Below, in pieces: positions 52,706-62,242 of a stretch of 64,000 nucleotides of DNA (within the stretch, counting starts at the first letter, position 1; every line of letters starts with the position of its first letter). A program made the translations under genes and the position numbers. This stretch comes from CAZADA01 sp964526675 (GTDB lineage Bacteria; Pseudomonadota; Alphaproteobacteria; Caulobacterales; Maricaulaceae), in the NCBI GenBank assembly GCA_964526675.1, contig CAZGLY010000007.1, positions 1 through 64,000 of the forward strand, in the 5' to 3' direction. The notes under the pieces were generated by a model. The model did no database searches and had not been told where the DNA came from. It saw nothing but the letters and a program-made list of their open reading frames with translations.

Positions 52706-54265
52706 TTACTCCGCCGGCACGGCGGCTGGCGCCGTCGCGCGGGCGTGCACAAACACCATCGCCACGGCCGCCAACACGAACGACACCGCCGCCATCGGAT
52801 ACACCCAGATCACCTCTGAGCCGACGATCGTCTCGCCGCCGGCGCTGGCCTCGCCGCCGAACAGCCCGACCAACACCGTGCTCATCACGCCAACCACGGT
52901 GATCTGGGGCAACACGATGAAGAAGTTAAAGATCCCCATGTAGATCCCCATTTTCTTGGGCGGCAGGCATTCTGACAGAATTGCATAGGGCATGGCGAGG
53001 ATCGACGCCCACGCCACGCCAATTCCCAGCATCGGGACCCACAACAGCGCCGGATCGCGGATGAGCATCATGCTGGCGAGCGCCCCGGCGCCCACAAGGA
53101 GGTTCACCACATGCGCTCCGCGCTTACCGGCGCGCTCCGCAATCGCCGGCAGAAAAAACGCATAGATCGCGGCCACGCCGTTGTAGACGCCAAAGAGCAC
53201 GCCAACCCAGTCCGCGCCGCGATTGTAAAGCTCGGACCCAACCTCGGTGGTGCCATAGTGAAAGCTGGTCACCGCGGGCGTTGAGTACACCCACATGATG
53301 AACAAGCCGAACCATGAAAAGAATTGAACAACGGCCAGGCGTCGCATCACGACAGGCATCGTCGTCAAATCATCAATGATGTGGCTGAAGAAATTCTCGT
53401 CCTGCTGTGCGCGTTTCATCAGAGCGCGCAGCAGGAAAAACGCCCCCAGCACAACCAAGCCGCCCGCCAGGATGTAGAGCTGCTTGTCGCCGTCCAGCCG
53501 CATCACCCCCGCCGTCGCCACCACGCCGGCGACCAAAAAGCCAAGGCCCGCGCGGACAAGCGCCGCCACGGAGGCGGGCGCAATCCCCTGCACCTCTTCT
53601 TCGGACCGGAACAGGCTCGGCGGCTCGCGGAACTTGGCCAACTCCTCCGGCGGATACTCTCTCGATGTGAAGACCGTCCAGAGGATCGAGCCCAACAGCA
53701 CCACGCCGCCAAGACCGAACGCCACGACCACATTGGCCGGCACCGCCGCGTCGGTCGCATCGCTCACGCCAAACCACCCCGACAGCATCCATGGCAACGC
53801 GGATCCAAGCACCGCCCCGGCGCCGATGAACACCGTCTGCATGGCGAAGCCCTGGGTGCGCTGGCGGTTCGGGAGCATGTCGCCGACAAACGCCCGAAAC
53901 GGCTCCATGGAGATGTTGATCGAGGCGTCGAGCACCCACAACATCACCGCCGCGAACCACAGCGCCGGCGCATGCGGCATCACAAACAGCGCCAATGTGG
54001 TCAGCACCGCCCCGACTAAGAAGTATGGCCGGCGTCGCCCGCCAAAGATCCATGTGCGGTCGCTGAAATGCCCGATGACGGGTTGCACGAGCAGCCCCGT
54101 CAGGGGGGCGGCAAGCCAGTACACCGCCAAACTCCCGGTGTCGGCGCCAAGCGATTGGAAGATCCGACTGACATTCGCGTTCTGAAGCGCAAACGCGATC
54201 TGGATTCCGAAGAAGCCAAACGACATGTTCCAGATGCGCCAGAATCCCAGCGATGGCTTCTCCAC
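52706..54265 (-). CDS. MFS sugar permease (GPH/SUC-type, like Caulobacter MalY transporter)
   Basis: The 519-residue protein has about twelve helices and belongs to the sucrose/maltose MFS group. Signatures are LGFWRIWNMSFGFFGIQIAF in helix 1, AAPLTGLLVQPVIGHFSDRT, FGGRRRPYFLVGA and INISMEPFRAFVGDMLP. It has a long central loop and MPYAILSECLPPKKMGIYMG. A GTG at 54265 has a GGGAGG site seven bases upstream and begins at the conserved region; an upstream ATG at 54286 overlaps the shared 17-mer and is less likely. It would import maltose-like sugar from the periplasm, parallel to the ABC system, and is cotranscribed with the LacI gene. Confidence 0.9.
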   Translation of the reverse strand: MEKPSLGFWRIWNMSFGFFGIQIAFALQNANVSRIFQSLGADTGSLAVYWLAAPLTGLLVQPVIGHFSDRTWIFGGRRRPYFLVGAVLTTLALFVMPHAPALWFAAVMLWVLDASINISMEPFRAFVGDMLPNRQRTQGFAMQTVFIGAGAVLGSALPWMLSGWFGVSDATDAAVPANVVVAFGLGGVVLLGSILWTVFTSREYPPEELAKFREPPSLFRSEEEVQGIAPASVAALVRAGLGFLVAGVVATAGVMRLDGDKQLYILAGGLVVLGAFFLLRALMKRAQQDENFFSHIIDDLTTMPVVMRRLAVVQFFSWFGLFIMWVYSTPAVTSFHYGTTEVGSELYNRGADWVGVLFGVYNGVAAIYAFFLPAIAERAGKRGAHVVNLLVGAGALASMMLIRDPALLWVPMLGIGVAWASILAMPYAILSECLPPKKMGIYMGIFNFFIVLPQITVVGVMSTVLVGLFGGEASAGGETIVGSEVIWVYPMAAVSFVLAAVAMVFVHARATAPAAVPAE

Positions 54266-54279
54266 AGCACGCCTCCCTG

Positions 54280-54296
54280 TTTTCATTTTTTTTCAA
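54280..54296 (-). promoter_or_regulatory. Shared 17-mer motif, copy upstream of MFS permease
   Basis: This is identical to the sequence at 47831-47847 upstream of the TonB receptor. Just beyond it, at 54305-54321, CAATCG and CGATTG form an inverted repeat with a five-base spacer. Both elements lie in the 206-base divergent gap between the MFS permease and GH97 genes. Confidence 0.45.
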
Positions 54297-54471
54297 ACCC
54301 TGCCCAATCGCTGACCGATTGTCGAGCTGCACGGTCATTTCATCGAAAACGCACGCGAAGCCCGTCGGACGCCGGCGGCCCCCGTTGCAGAGGTTTTCAC
54401 AATGTGGAACGGTTGAGCGTCACCGCGACGACGCCGACAGAGCGTCCTGCGCGGATGGGAGGACGCACCAT

Positions 54472-56568
54472 ATGACCACACGTCTCGCGCCGAACCGCGC
54501 GTTGCGCACGCTCGCCGCCGCCGTCGCCGCAGCCCTGACGGCGGCGCTGGTTGCGCTCCCGGCGGCGCACGCTCAAAACGACGACGCCGACGCGCCGGCC
54601 CGCGTGGCGTCACCGGACGGCCGCACGGTCGTGGAGGTCACCAGCACCGACGGCGCGCCGCGCTACCGCGTGCTGCGCGACGGCGCGGAAATCGTCGCCC
54701 CCTCGCGGCTCGGCTTCCGCTTCGCCGCCGGCGCCCATCGCGACACCGGCGCGATCCGCACCGTGGAGACGGCGACGCGCGACGCCACGTGGGAGCAGCC
54801 CTGGGGCGAGCGTCGGCTGGTGCGCGATCACCACAACGAACTGCTGGCGGCGATCGCCGACGACGCCGGGCGCGGCTTCGCGCTGCGCGTGCGCGCGTTC
54901 AACGACGGCGTGGCGTTTCGGTATGAGGTGGCGGACCTGTCAGCGGAGCAAACCGAGATCATCGATGAGCTGACGGAGTTCCGGATCGACCCCGCCTCGC
55001 GGGCGTGGTGGATCCCCGCGGCCTTCGCCAATCGCTACGAGTATCTCTATCAGTCGACGGATTTGCGGGCCGTCCACCGCGCCCACACCCCGTTGACGTT
55101 GCAGGTTCCCGTTGGGCCGTATCTCGCCATCCACGAGGCCGCGCTGGTGGATTACGCCGGCATGTGGCTCAACCAGCGACGCGACGGCGCGCTGACCGCC
55201 GAACTCGCGCCGTGGAGCGACGGCGTCAAGGTGAAGGTCGAGGGCGAGTTCGTCACGCCGTGGCGCACAATCCAAGTCGCCGACAGCGCCGTCGGGCTGA
55301 TCAACTCCGACCTCATCCTCAATCTCAACGAACCCAACGCCCTTGGCGACGTCTCCTGGGTGAAGCCCGGCAAGTATGTCGGCGTGTGGTGGGGGATGCA
55401 TTTGGGCGTGCAGACCTGGGGCTCAGGCCCGGACCACGGCGCGACGACGGCCTACACCCGCCGGATGATCGACTTCGCCGCCGACCATGGCTTTGACGGC
55501 GTTTTGGTGGAGGGCTGGAACGTCGGCTGGGACGGGGACTGGTTCTCAAACGGCGATGTCTTCAACTTCACCGAGGCCTATCCCGATTTCGACATCGAGG
55601 GCCTCGCCGCCCATGCGCGCGAGCGCGGCGTGCGCCTGATCGGCCATCACGAGACCTCGGGCGGCGTCACCAACTACGAAGCTCAACTTGGCGACGCCTT
55701 TGATCTCTATCAGCGCCTGGGCGTGACGACCGTGAAGACGGGCTACGTCGCCGATGCGGGCGAGCTGGTGCGGCGCGATGACGACGGCGTCGCTCGCTAT
55801 GAGTGGCATGACGGCCAGTTCGCGGTGAACCACCATCTGCGCGTCGTGCGGGAAGCCGCGGCGCACGGCATCGCCATCAACCCCCATGAGCCGGTGAAAG
55901 ACACCGGGCTCCGTCGAACCTATCCGAACTGGGTCAGCCGCGAGGGCGCGCGCGGCCAGGAGTACAACGCCTGGGGCGAGCCCGTGAATCCGCCGGAGCA
56001 CATCCCCCTGGTGGCCTTCACGCGCATGCTGTCGGGCCCCTTCGACTACACGCCGGGCATTTTCGATTTGGAGTTCGTTCGCCCCGAGCCCGATGGCCGC
56101 GCGATGCAAATTGAAAGCACGCTCGCGCGACAGCTGGCGCTTTACGTCGTGATCTACAGCCCGATCCAAATGGCCGCCGATCTCCCCGAAAACTATGAGG
56201 CGCGCCCGGACGCGTTTCAGTTCATCAAAGACGTGCCCGCGGATTGGGAGAGCTCGATCGCGCTGCAAGGCGAGGTCGGTGATTTTGTCGTCATGGCGCG
56301 TCGCGAACGCGGCGGCGCGGATTGGTATCTGGGCGCCGTGACGGATGAAGACCCCCGCGCCCTGGACGTCCCGCTGGATTTTCTCGACGGCGGCCAGACG
56401 TACCAGGCCACGATCTACCGCGACGGCGAGGACGCCGACTGGAAGACGGCGCCCTACGCGATCGCCATTGAGGAGCGCGCGGTGACCGCCGAGGACACGT
56501 TGACCCTGCCGCTCGCGGCGGGCGGCGGCGCGGCGGTGCGTTTCACACCGGTGGCCGCAGCGCCGTGA
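54472..56568 (+). CDS. Exported GH97 alpha-glucosidase (SusB-like)
   Basis: The 698-residue protein has a long signal peptide (LAAAVAAALTAALVALPAAHAQ). It is a GH97 enzyme: an N-terminal beta-supersandwich (residues about 35-280) is followed by a catalytic barrel starting KYVGVWWGMHLGVQTW. Glutamates of the inverting GH97a type are present in LIGHHETSGGVTNYE, NPHEPVKDTGLRRTYPNW and SREGARGQEYNAW. SusB-type enzymes release glucose from maltooligosaccharides and need calcium. The ATG at 54472 follows GGGAGGACG. It is divergent from the MFS permease and followed by the GH43 gene, which fits a periplasmic role in the alpha-glucan pathway. Confidence 0.92.
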   Translation: MTTRLAPNRALRTLAAAVAAALTAALVALPAAHAQNDDADAPARVASPDGRTVVEVTSTDGAPRYRVLRDGAEIVAPSRLGFRFAAGAHRDTGAIRTVETATRDATWEQPWGERRLVRDHHNELLAAIADDAGRGFALRVRAFNDGVAFRYEVADLSAEQTEIIDELTEFRIDPASRAWWIPAAFANRYEYLYQSTDLRAVHRAHTPLTLQVPVGPYLAIHEAALVDYAGMWLNQRRDGALTAELAPWSDGVKVKVEGEFVTPWRTIQVADSAVGLINSDLILNLNEPNALGDVSWVKPGKYVGVWWGMHLGVQTWGSGPDHGATTAYTRRMIDFAADHGFDGVLVEGWNVGWDGDWFSNGDVFNFTEAYPDFDIEGLAAHARERGVRLIGHHETSGGVTNYEAQLGDAFDLYQRLGVTTVKTGYVADAGELVRRDDDGVARYEWHDGQFAVNHHLRVVREAAAHGIAINPHEPVKDTGLRRTYPNWVSREGARGQEYNAWGEPVNPPEHIPLVAFTRMLSGPFDYTPGIFDLEFVRPEPDGRAMQIESTLARQLALYVVIYSPIQMAADLPENYEARPDAFQFIKDVPADWESSIALQGEVGDFVVMARRERGGADWYLGAVTDEDPRALDVPLDFLDGGQTYQATIYRDGEDADWKTAPYAIAIEERAVTAEDTLTLPLAAGGGAAVRFTPVAAAP

Positions 56569-56682
56569 GGACCGGCGTGACGCTAGGCGTAGCGCCCCCG
56601 TCCACGACGAGTGTGGGCGGGCCTCTGGACGCGCGTCGCGCCGATGAGTGTCACACGGGCTAACGAATGAGGAGGTGGGCGC

Positions 56683-58413
56683 ATGATGGGTAACGGCTTG
56701 CGGCGCGCCGCCATCGGCGTGGCGATGACGCTGCTGTGCGCGTGCGCGTCGATGAACCGACAGGACGACACGGTGTGGGCGACGGAAGCGACGTTTCGAA
56801 ACCCCGTCATCTCCGGTTTCGCGCCCGATCCCTCGATCGCGCGCGTCGGCTCCGACTTCTATCTCGTCAATTCGTCATTCGAGTATTTTCCCGGGCTGCC
56901 CATTTATCACAGCCGTGACTTGGTGAATTGGACGCTCATCAGTTACGCGCTCACCGACCCGCAAGCCCTTGAGTTCGGCGCTGTGGAATCAAGCGGCGGC
57001 ATCCACGCCGCAACCATCCGCCACCACAACGGCGTCTTCTACGTTGTGACGACGACGATCCTGGCGGGGGAGCCCACCAGCTTCATCCTCACGGCGGACG
57101 ACCCTCGCGGTCCCTGGTCCGCGCCCCACATTCTCGAGGCGGCCGAAGGGATTGATCCGTCCTTACTCTTCGATGATGACGGGCGGGTCTGGTACACCGC
57201 CAACCGTCACATCGACGACCCCGATTTCCCAGGTCAGGCCGAGATTTGGCTTCAAGAGCTCGACCTCGACGCGATGAAGCTGACGGGGCCGCGACACGCG
57301 CTCTGGCGCGGCTGTTGCCAGGGCGCCCACGCAGAAGGCCCCCACCTCTATAAGCGCGACGGGACCTACTACCTCCTGATCGCGGAGGGCGGCACGTCCT
57401 ATGAACACGCGGTGTCGATCGCGTCGGCGTCGCAGGTCACGGGCCCGTACGTCAACAACCCGCGCAATCCGGTGCTCACCCATCGCCATCTCAGCTACGA
57501 CCACCCCGTCACCGGCGTCGGGCACGCCGATCTGGTCGAGCTTGAGGATGGCCGGTGGTACGCTGTCGCCCTGGGCTGGCGGTTGATCGACGCCGCCCAC
57601 GGAACACTCGGTCGCGAGACGTACCTCCTGCCGGTCACGTGGGAGCGCGAACGGGAATGGTGGAAGGACGAGAAGGCGACCCACCCGGTCTTCAGCCCGC
57701 GATCCGGCCGCATCGACCTGGCTTACCCTCTCCCGTTTGAGAACGCGCCTCAGCGGTCGCGCGGCCCCCTCAACGACACCTTTGACGCCGCGACGTTGGG
57801 CTTGGAGTGGAACACGCGACGCGCCCCCGCGACGCCCTTCCACGATCTGACAACGACCCCGGGCGCCCTGACGCTGCGGCTCCAGCCCGGCCACATTGCG
57901 GAGACGGCGCAATACAGTTTTCTCGGCGTGCGCCAGCGGGACTTCGCATTCCAGGCGGAAACAACCGTGCGGTTCACCCCCGCCACAACGACCGAGGAAG
58001 CCGGACTGGCGATCGTGCAGAACGACCGCGCGGCCCTTTTGTTCACCATCGCCGGCGGTCCGGACGCCCCGCGCGTGCGTGTCGCGCGCTCGCTCTATGA
58101 AGAGGTCACCGAGCTCGCGTCCGCGCCGATCGACACGCCGCGGGTGCAGTTGCGCGTGGTCGGCGACCACCTCGCGTATCGTTTCTTCATGTCCACGGAC
58201 GGCCGCCAATGGAGGGCCGTCGGGGACGAGGTGGACGGCGCGTTCTTGTCGCCCAACACCCTACGCGGGTTCAACTACACAGGCGTCTATGTCGGCGTGT
58301 ACGGCTCCTCGAATGGCGCCGTCACTGAAAACGCCGCGCAGTTCGACGCGTTCACCTATGAGCCTCGCGGGAGCGACGCCGCCGCATCGTGGGCCCGCAG
58401 CCCGGAGCGTTGA
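56683..58413 (+). CDS. GH43 glycosidase lipoprotein (beta-xylosidase/arabinofuranosidase-like)
   Basis: The 576-residue protein has a lipoprotein-type signal (IGVAMTLLCACAS). A five-bladed GH43 propeller follows, with the base aspartate in SGFAPDPSIARVG, the pKa-modulating aspartate in EGIDPSLLFDDDGR and the acid glutamate in GAHAEGPHLYKRDG. From about residue 360 a concanavalin-type beta-sandwich is attached (LNDTFDAATLGLEWNTRR through GVYVGVYGSSNGAV), as in GH43 beta-xylosidases of the XynB3 type. Its expected substrates are xylo- or arabino-oligosaccharides, which differ from the alpha-glucan theme around it. The ATG at 56683 has a GAGGAGG site. It follows GH97 by 114 bases. Confidence 0.9.
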   Translation: MMGNGLRRAAIGVAMTLLCACASMNRQDDTVWATEATFRNPVISGFAPDPSIARVGSDFYLVNSSFEYFPGLPIYHSRDLVNWTLISYALTDPQALEFGAVESSGGIHAATIRHHNGVFYVVTTTILAGEPTSFILTADDPRGPWSAPHILEAAEGIDPSLLFDDDGRVWYTANRHIDDPDFPGQAEIWLQELDLDAMKLTGPRHALWRGCCQGAHAEGPHLYKRDGTYYLLIAEGGTSYEHAVSIASASQVTGPYVNNPRNPVLTHRHLSYDHPVTGVGHADLVELEDGRWYAVALGWRLIDAAHGTLGRETYLLPVTWEREREWWKDEKATHPVFSPRSGRIDLAYPLPFENAPQRSRGPLNDTFDAATLGLEWNTRRAPATPFHDLTTTPGALTLRLQPGHIAETAQYSFLGVRQRDFAFQAETTVRFTPATTTEEAGLAIVQNDRAALLFTIAGGPDAPRVRVARSLYEEVTELASAPIDTPRVQLRVVGDHLAYRFFMSTDGRQWRAVGDEVDGAFLSPNTLRGFNYTGVYVGVYGSSNGAVTENAAQFDAFTYEPRGSDAAASWARSPER

Positions 58414-58562
58414 CCTCGAAGACCGGCCCAGCGCGGCGCGTCATCGTTCCCAACGACCACTACCCCGCGACGCCCCAAGCGGGCGGCGCTTTGGCGAGAA
58501 CAGCGCGTCAGGAGCGCTGCGAGCCCCACACCTCTATTGTCCCAGTGGATGTTAAGCGCTGC

Positions 58563-58652
58563 TGGCGGAGTGGAAGGGATTCGAACCCTCGATACTGTCT
58601 CCAGTATACTCCCTTAGCAGGGGAGCGCCTTCGACCACTCGGCCACCACTCC
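58563..58652 (-). tRNA. tRNA-Ser (GCT)
   Basis: Read on the minus strand this 90-base gene has an acceptor stem GGAGTGG/CCACTCC, discriminator G and encoded CCA. A serine-type D-arm (GGCCGAGTGGTCGAAGGC) and an anticodon loop CTGCTAA with anticodon GCT follow. A long variable arm (TATACTGGAGACAGTATC) and GGTTCGAATCC complete it. It marks the right edge of the carbohydrate island, but no integrase or repeated 3' end was seen. Confidence 0.96.
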
Positions 58653-58945
58653 ATCGGCGTACGTGCCAGGGTTCATCTGCGTATGTCAATGACGCGCCAC
58701 GCCGGATCCCACGAGAGACCCTAGCGGCGGCCCGCATCGGCCGCCGCGCCGTCGGCGCGCGCCGCCGAGCGCCAGCGTGTCCCGCGCGCACTCCCAGTGG
58801 TGCGCTGCGGCAACAGCAAGGGGAAAAGGCGGGTCAATAGCGCATGGCTCCCTTCCCTCTTCGCAAGGCGAACGTCACCCTCAGTGTTCGACGTCCGTCG
58901 CAATGGACGACGGCGCGCACAGAAAACAGCACTAAGGGGTTCACC
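58653..58945. other. Gap between tRNA-Ser and TonB receptor 2
   Basis: About 290 bases hold the tRNA promoter (minus strand) and the leader of the receptor gene. The plus frame is open from 58844, but the signal peptide and an AAGGGG site point to the start at 58946. No further gene, integrase remnant or strong hairpin was seen. Confidence 0.4.
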
Positions 58946-61900
58946 ATGCGTCGATCATTCAGAGGAAGCTTTATGGCGAGCGCGGCGGTCGCCGCCTTAG
59001 CCGCTGCGCACATGGCGGCCGTCGCGCAGGAGAGTGAAGAAGACGAGCCCGACGACCGCATCGTCGTCACCGGTTCACGCATCGCGTTGGATTCCGTCAC
59101 CGCGGCCAACAGCCCGGTGCTCGCGATCGGCGCGGAAGAGATCCAGCGCGCCGGCGAATCCGACATCACCTTCCTGTTGCGGGAAGCGCCGGCTCTGAAC
59201 AACTCGCTGCCCGGCAGCTTTTCGGCGTTCAACGCCGCGGACACCGAGGACAGCGATCTCGGCGTCGGCTTCTTGAACCTCCGGAATCTCGGGATCGAGC
59301 GGACGTTGGTGTTGCAAAATGGCCGCCGGCATGTGTCCGGCGCGTCCGGCCAACAGGCCGTGGACGTCAACACCATCCCGGCATCCATGATCGACCGGGT
59401 CGAGGTGCTCACCGGCGGCGCGTCCTCCATTTACGGTGCGGACGCCGTGTCGGGCGTTGTGAACTTTATCCTGCGCGACGGCGGGGACTTCAACGGCTTG
59501 GAGGCCCGCATTCAGACGGGCATTTCCGATCGCGGCGACGCGGAGGAGTTCATCGGCTCCGTCGCGACGGGCTTTGAGTTCGACGGCGGACGCGGCGACG
59601 CCGTCGTCGGCGTGGAGTACACGCGCACGAGCAAGGTGTTCGCCAGCGACCGCGATTTCGCCGGCTCGGGCATCCGTGGCTTCTTCCCGTTGGATCCCGA
59701 AAACCCCGCCTTGGCGGACGCGCTTGGCGCCGACCCGTCGGCGTTCAACACGTTCGCGCCGAACTTGACGTTGCCGATCTCGAGCGCCCTGGGCATCATC
59801 GCGATTGGCGACGGCCCCGGCACCAGCGCGTTCGTCAACGCCGCCACGATCGCGAACTTTGACTTCGCCGGCGTCCCGACCCTCGGCGCCAGCGGCGTGC
59901 CGATCGCGCAAGTTTTCGATAACGGCGCACTGCGGCCCTACAATCCGGGCGACATCATCAGCGGCCCCTTCAACGCCGTGGGCGGCGACGCCGTGCCGAC
60001 GACGCCCGACGTCGAGCTGATCCTGCCGGAGACCGATCGCGTCGTCCTGAACGCCAACGCGAGCTATGAGCTGAACCGTTACGCAAACTTCTTCATGGAA
60101 ACGAAGTTTGCGTTCACCGACACCACGGACTCCGTCCAGGTGAACGGCTTCAACGACGACATTCCCATCGCGCTCGACAACGCCTTCATTCCCGCGGACC
60201 TTCAGGCGCAAATCTTATCGTTGCAAGGCGAAGGCATCGATCCGACCATCGTGATGTCCCGCGACACGCTGGACCGCGAAGTCTTGCCGTTGCTGAACGC
60301 CGAACGGCAAACATTCCGGATTGTCGGCGGTGTTGAAGGGGAGTTGCCGTACAACACGGCCTATGAAATCTCCTACAATTTCGGACGCACAGACTCCAGC
60401 GTCACCAACTCTAACACCCGCTTGGAAGACCGGTTCTTCGCCGCGGTGGACGCCGTGGTGGACCCGGACACGGGCGAAATCGTTTGTCGCTCGGAACTCG
60501 ACGGTTCCGTGCCGCCGACATCGCCGTTCCCATTCTTTAGCCCCGGCCAGAACGCCGATGGGTCTTTCCGTCCGGACACCTTCCAACTGGGCAATGGCGA
60601 ATGCCAACCGATCAACCTGTTTGGCGCGAACTCCATCACCGGAGCGGGGGCGGACTTCGCGTTTGTCCCGACAACCGACCGCACGGTCGTGACGCAGAAC
60701 GTGCTGCTGGCGACATTGACCGGCGACACCGAGGACTTCTTCTCGCTGCAGGGCGGCCCCATCGGGTGGGCGGCCGGTATTGAGTATCGCGAGGATGAGA
60801 GCCGCTTCACGCCGGACCCGCTTGACACCGCGGGCTTCACCTTCGGCGCGGTGTCGGCCGGCCCAACCTTGCCTTCTGGTGGTGACGACGAGGTCTTTGA
60901 ACTCTTTGGCGAGGCCCGCTTGCCGCTCCTCGCCGGCCTGCCCTTGGTCAACCAGCTGGAAGTGAACGGCTCCGCGCGGCGGTCGGATTACACCAGCATC
61001 GGCGCCTTCACGACCTGGTCCGTCGGCGGTCGCTACAGCCCGGTTCCGGCCTTCACACTCCGCTCCACTTACGCGGAAGCGACGCGGATCCCGAACCTCG
61101 GCGAACTGTTCGCGCCGCAACAGCCGGCGACCTTGGGCGCCGACAGTGATCCGTGCAACCCGCAGTTCATCGACGCAGGCACCCAGTTCCGCGAAGAAAA
61201 CTGTCTGGCGCTTGTCGGTCCGGACTTCAACTCCACCGACTTCAACTCCGCCTTCGTCGCCGGCGTGTCCGGGGGCAACCCGAACCTCAATCCGGAGTTC
61301 GCGGAAACCTTCACCATCGGCGGCATCTTCGAAGGCACCGGGCCGCTCGAAGGTCTCCAGGTGATCGCTGACTACTACGACATCGAGATCACCGGCTTCA
61401 TCGATGACTTGTCAGGCTTCCAGATCGCGCAGAACTGCGTGGATTTGCCGAGCCTGAACAACCCGTTCTGCGATCAAATCGTGCGTGATCCGACCAACGG
61501 CAACATCACCTTCTTCACGTCGGGTCAGGTCAATTTGGGCAGCGCGAACGCGCAAGGCTTGGATTGGAGCGTGAGCTACAACTTCCCCGTGCCGGAAATC
61601 ATGGGCCGGGCGAACCTTGGCGACATGCTCCTGAGCGCGGTCGGCACGCGCTTCCTCACGTACGACATCATCGAGGACCCGCTGCAGCCGGACGTCGTCA
61701 CCGACGAGCTCGGGACCTTCAACGATCCGAAGTGGATTGTGAACTTCGCCGCGGATTGGTCGTTGTCCGACCTGACGGTCGGCTGGCGCGGTCGGTATGA
61801 GAGCTCCCAGCTCTTGCCGGGCGTCACCAACGAGGACATCGACAGCAACCCCGACTTCTCCGACCCGTTCCAAACGGGCGACGCGTTCGTTCACGACTTC

Positions 61901-62047
61901 ACAGCGGATTATCAAGTGCGTGACGACACCCTGCTCTACGGCGGCATCGTCAACGCGTTTGACCGGGATCCGTTTGTCGGAACCCTGTCGCGTCCCGCCG
62001 GACCGCGCGGCCGGTTCTTCTTCGTCGGTCTGCAAATCCAGCGGTGA
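58946..62047 (+). CDS. TonB-dependent receptor, second and different subfamily
   Basis: The 1033-residue outer-membrane receptor has a signal peptide (SAAVAALAAAHMAAVAQ) and TonB box (DRIVVTGSRI). Its plug contains GIERTLVLQNGRRHVSG, then PASMIDRVEVLTGGASSIYG, followed by ADAVSGVVNFILRDG. This type is common among Caulobacterales and Sphingomonadales. The barrel ends PRGRFFFVGLQIQR; the last residue is Arg, with Phe residues just inside. It is not close to the receptor at 44824-47706 beyond general plug features. A strong terminator follows. No adjacent gene tells its substrate; proximity to GH43 allows but does not prove a saccharide ligand. Confidence 0.9.
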   Translation: MRRSFRGSFMASAAVAALAAAHMAAVAQESEEDEPDDRIVVTGSRIALDSVTAANSPVLAIGAEEIQRAGESDITFLLREAPALNNSLPGSFSAFNAADTEDSDLGVGFLNLRNLGIERTLVLQNGRRHVSGASGQQAVDVNTIPASMIDRVEVLTGGASSIYGADAVSGVVNFILRDGGDFNGLEARIQTGISDRGDAEEFIGSVATGFEFDGGRGDAVVGVEYTRTSKVFASDRDFAGSGIRGFFPLDPENPALADALGADPSAFNTFAPNLTLPISSALGIIAIGDGPGTSAFVNAATIANFDFAGVPTLGASGVPIAQVFDNGALRPYNPGDIISGPFNAVGGDAVPTTPDVELILPETDRVVLNANASYELNRYANFFMETKFAFTDTTDSVQVNGFNDDIPIALDNAFIPADLQAQILSLQGEGIDPTIVMSRDTLDREVLPLLNAERQTFRIVGGVEGELPYNTAYEISYNFGRTDSSVTNSNTRLEDRFFAAVDAVVDPDTGEIVCRSELDGSVPPTSPFPFFSPGQNADGSFRPDTFQLGNGECQPINLFGANSITGAGADFAFVPTTDRTVVTQNVLLATLTGDTEDFFSLQGGPIGWAAGIEYREDESRFTPDPLDTAGFTFGAVSAGPTLPSGGDDEVFELFGEARLPLLAGLPLVNQLEVNGSARRSDYTSIGAFTTWSVGGRYSPVPAFTLRSTYAEATRIPNLGELFAPQQPATLGADSDPCNPQFIDAGTQFREENCLALVGPDFNSTDFNSAFVAGVSGGNPNLNPEFAETFTIGGIFEGTGPLEGLQVIADYYDIEITGFIDDLSGFQIAQNCVDLPSLNNPFCDQIVRDPTNGNITFFTSGQVNLGSANAQGLDWSVSYNFPVPEIMGRANLGDMLLSAVGTRFLTYDIIEDPLQPDVVTDELGTFNDPKWIVNFAADWSLSDLTVGWRGRYESSQLLPGVTNEDIDSNPDFSDPFQTGDAFVHDFTADYQVRDDTLLYGGIVNAFDRDPFVGTLSRPAGPRGRFFFVGLQIQR

Positions 62048-62072
62048 TTGCGTCGCTTTGAGCCCAGCATTG

Positions 62073-62102
62073 GCCCCGGACGGCGACGTCCGGGGCTTTT
62101 TC
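62073..62102 (+). terminator. Rho-independent terminator of TonB receptor 2
   Basis: A perfect nine-base-pair stem, GCCCCGGAC with GTCCGGGGC, encloses a six-base loop and is followed directly by TTTTTCTT. It starts 25 bases after the receptor stop codon. Confidence 0.93.
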
Positions 62103-62242
62103 TTGGCCCAGCGCACGGGACGACGCGCGGTCGCCCGCGCGCTTGCAAACCGCGGTTGCTGCGACATATTGACCAGTGTGGACGGGGGCGGACCGAGTGT
62201 GGCCGCCCTCTGGCGGATCTGGCGCGACGCGGACGGTCGGAA

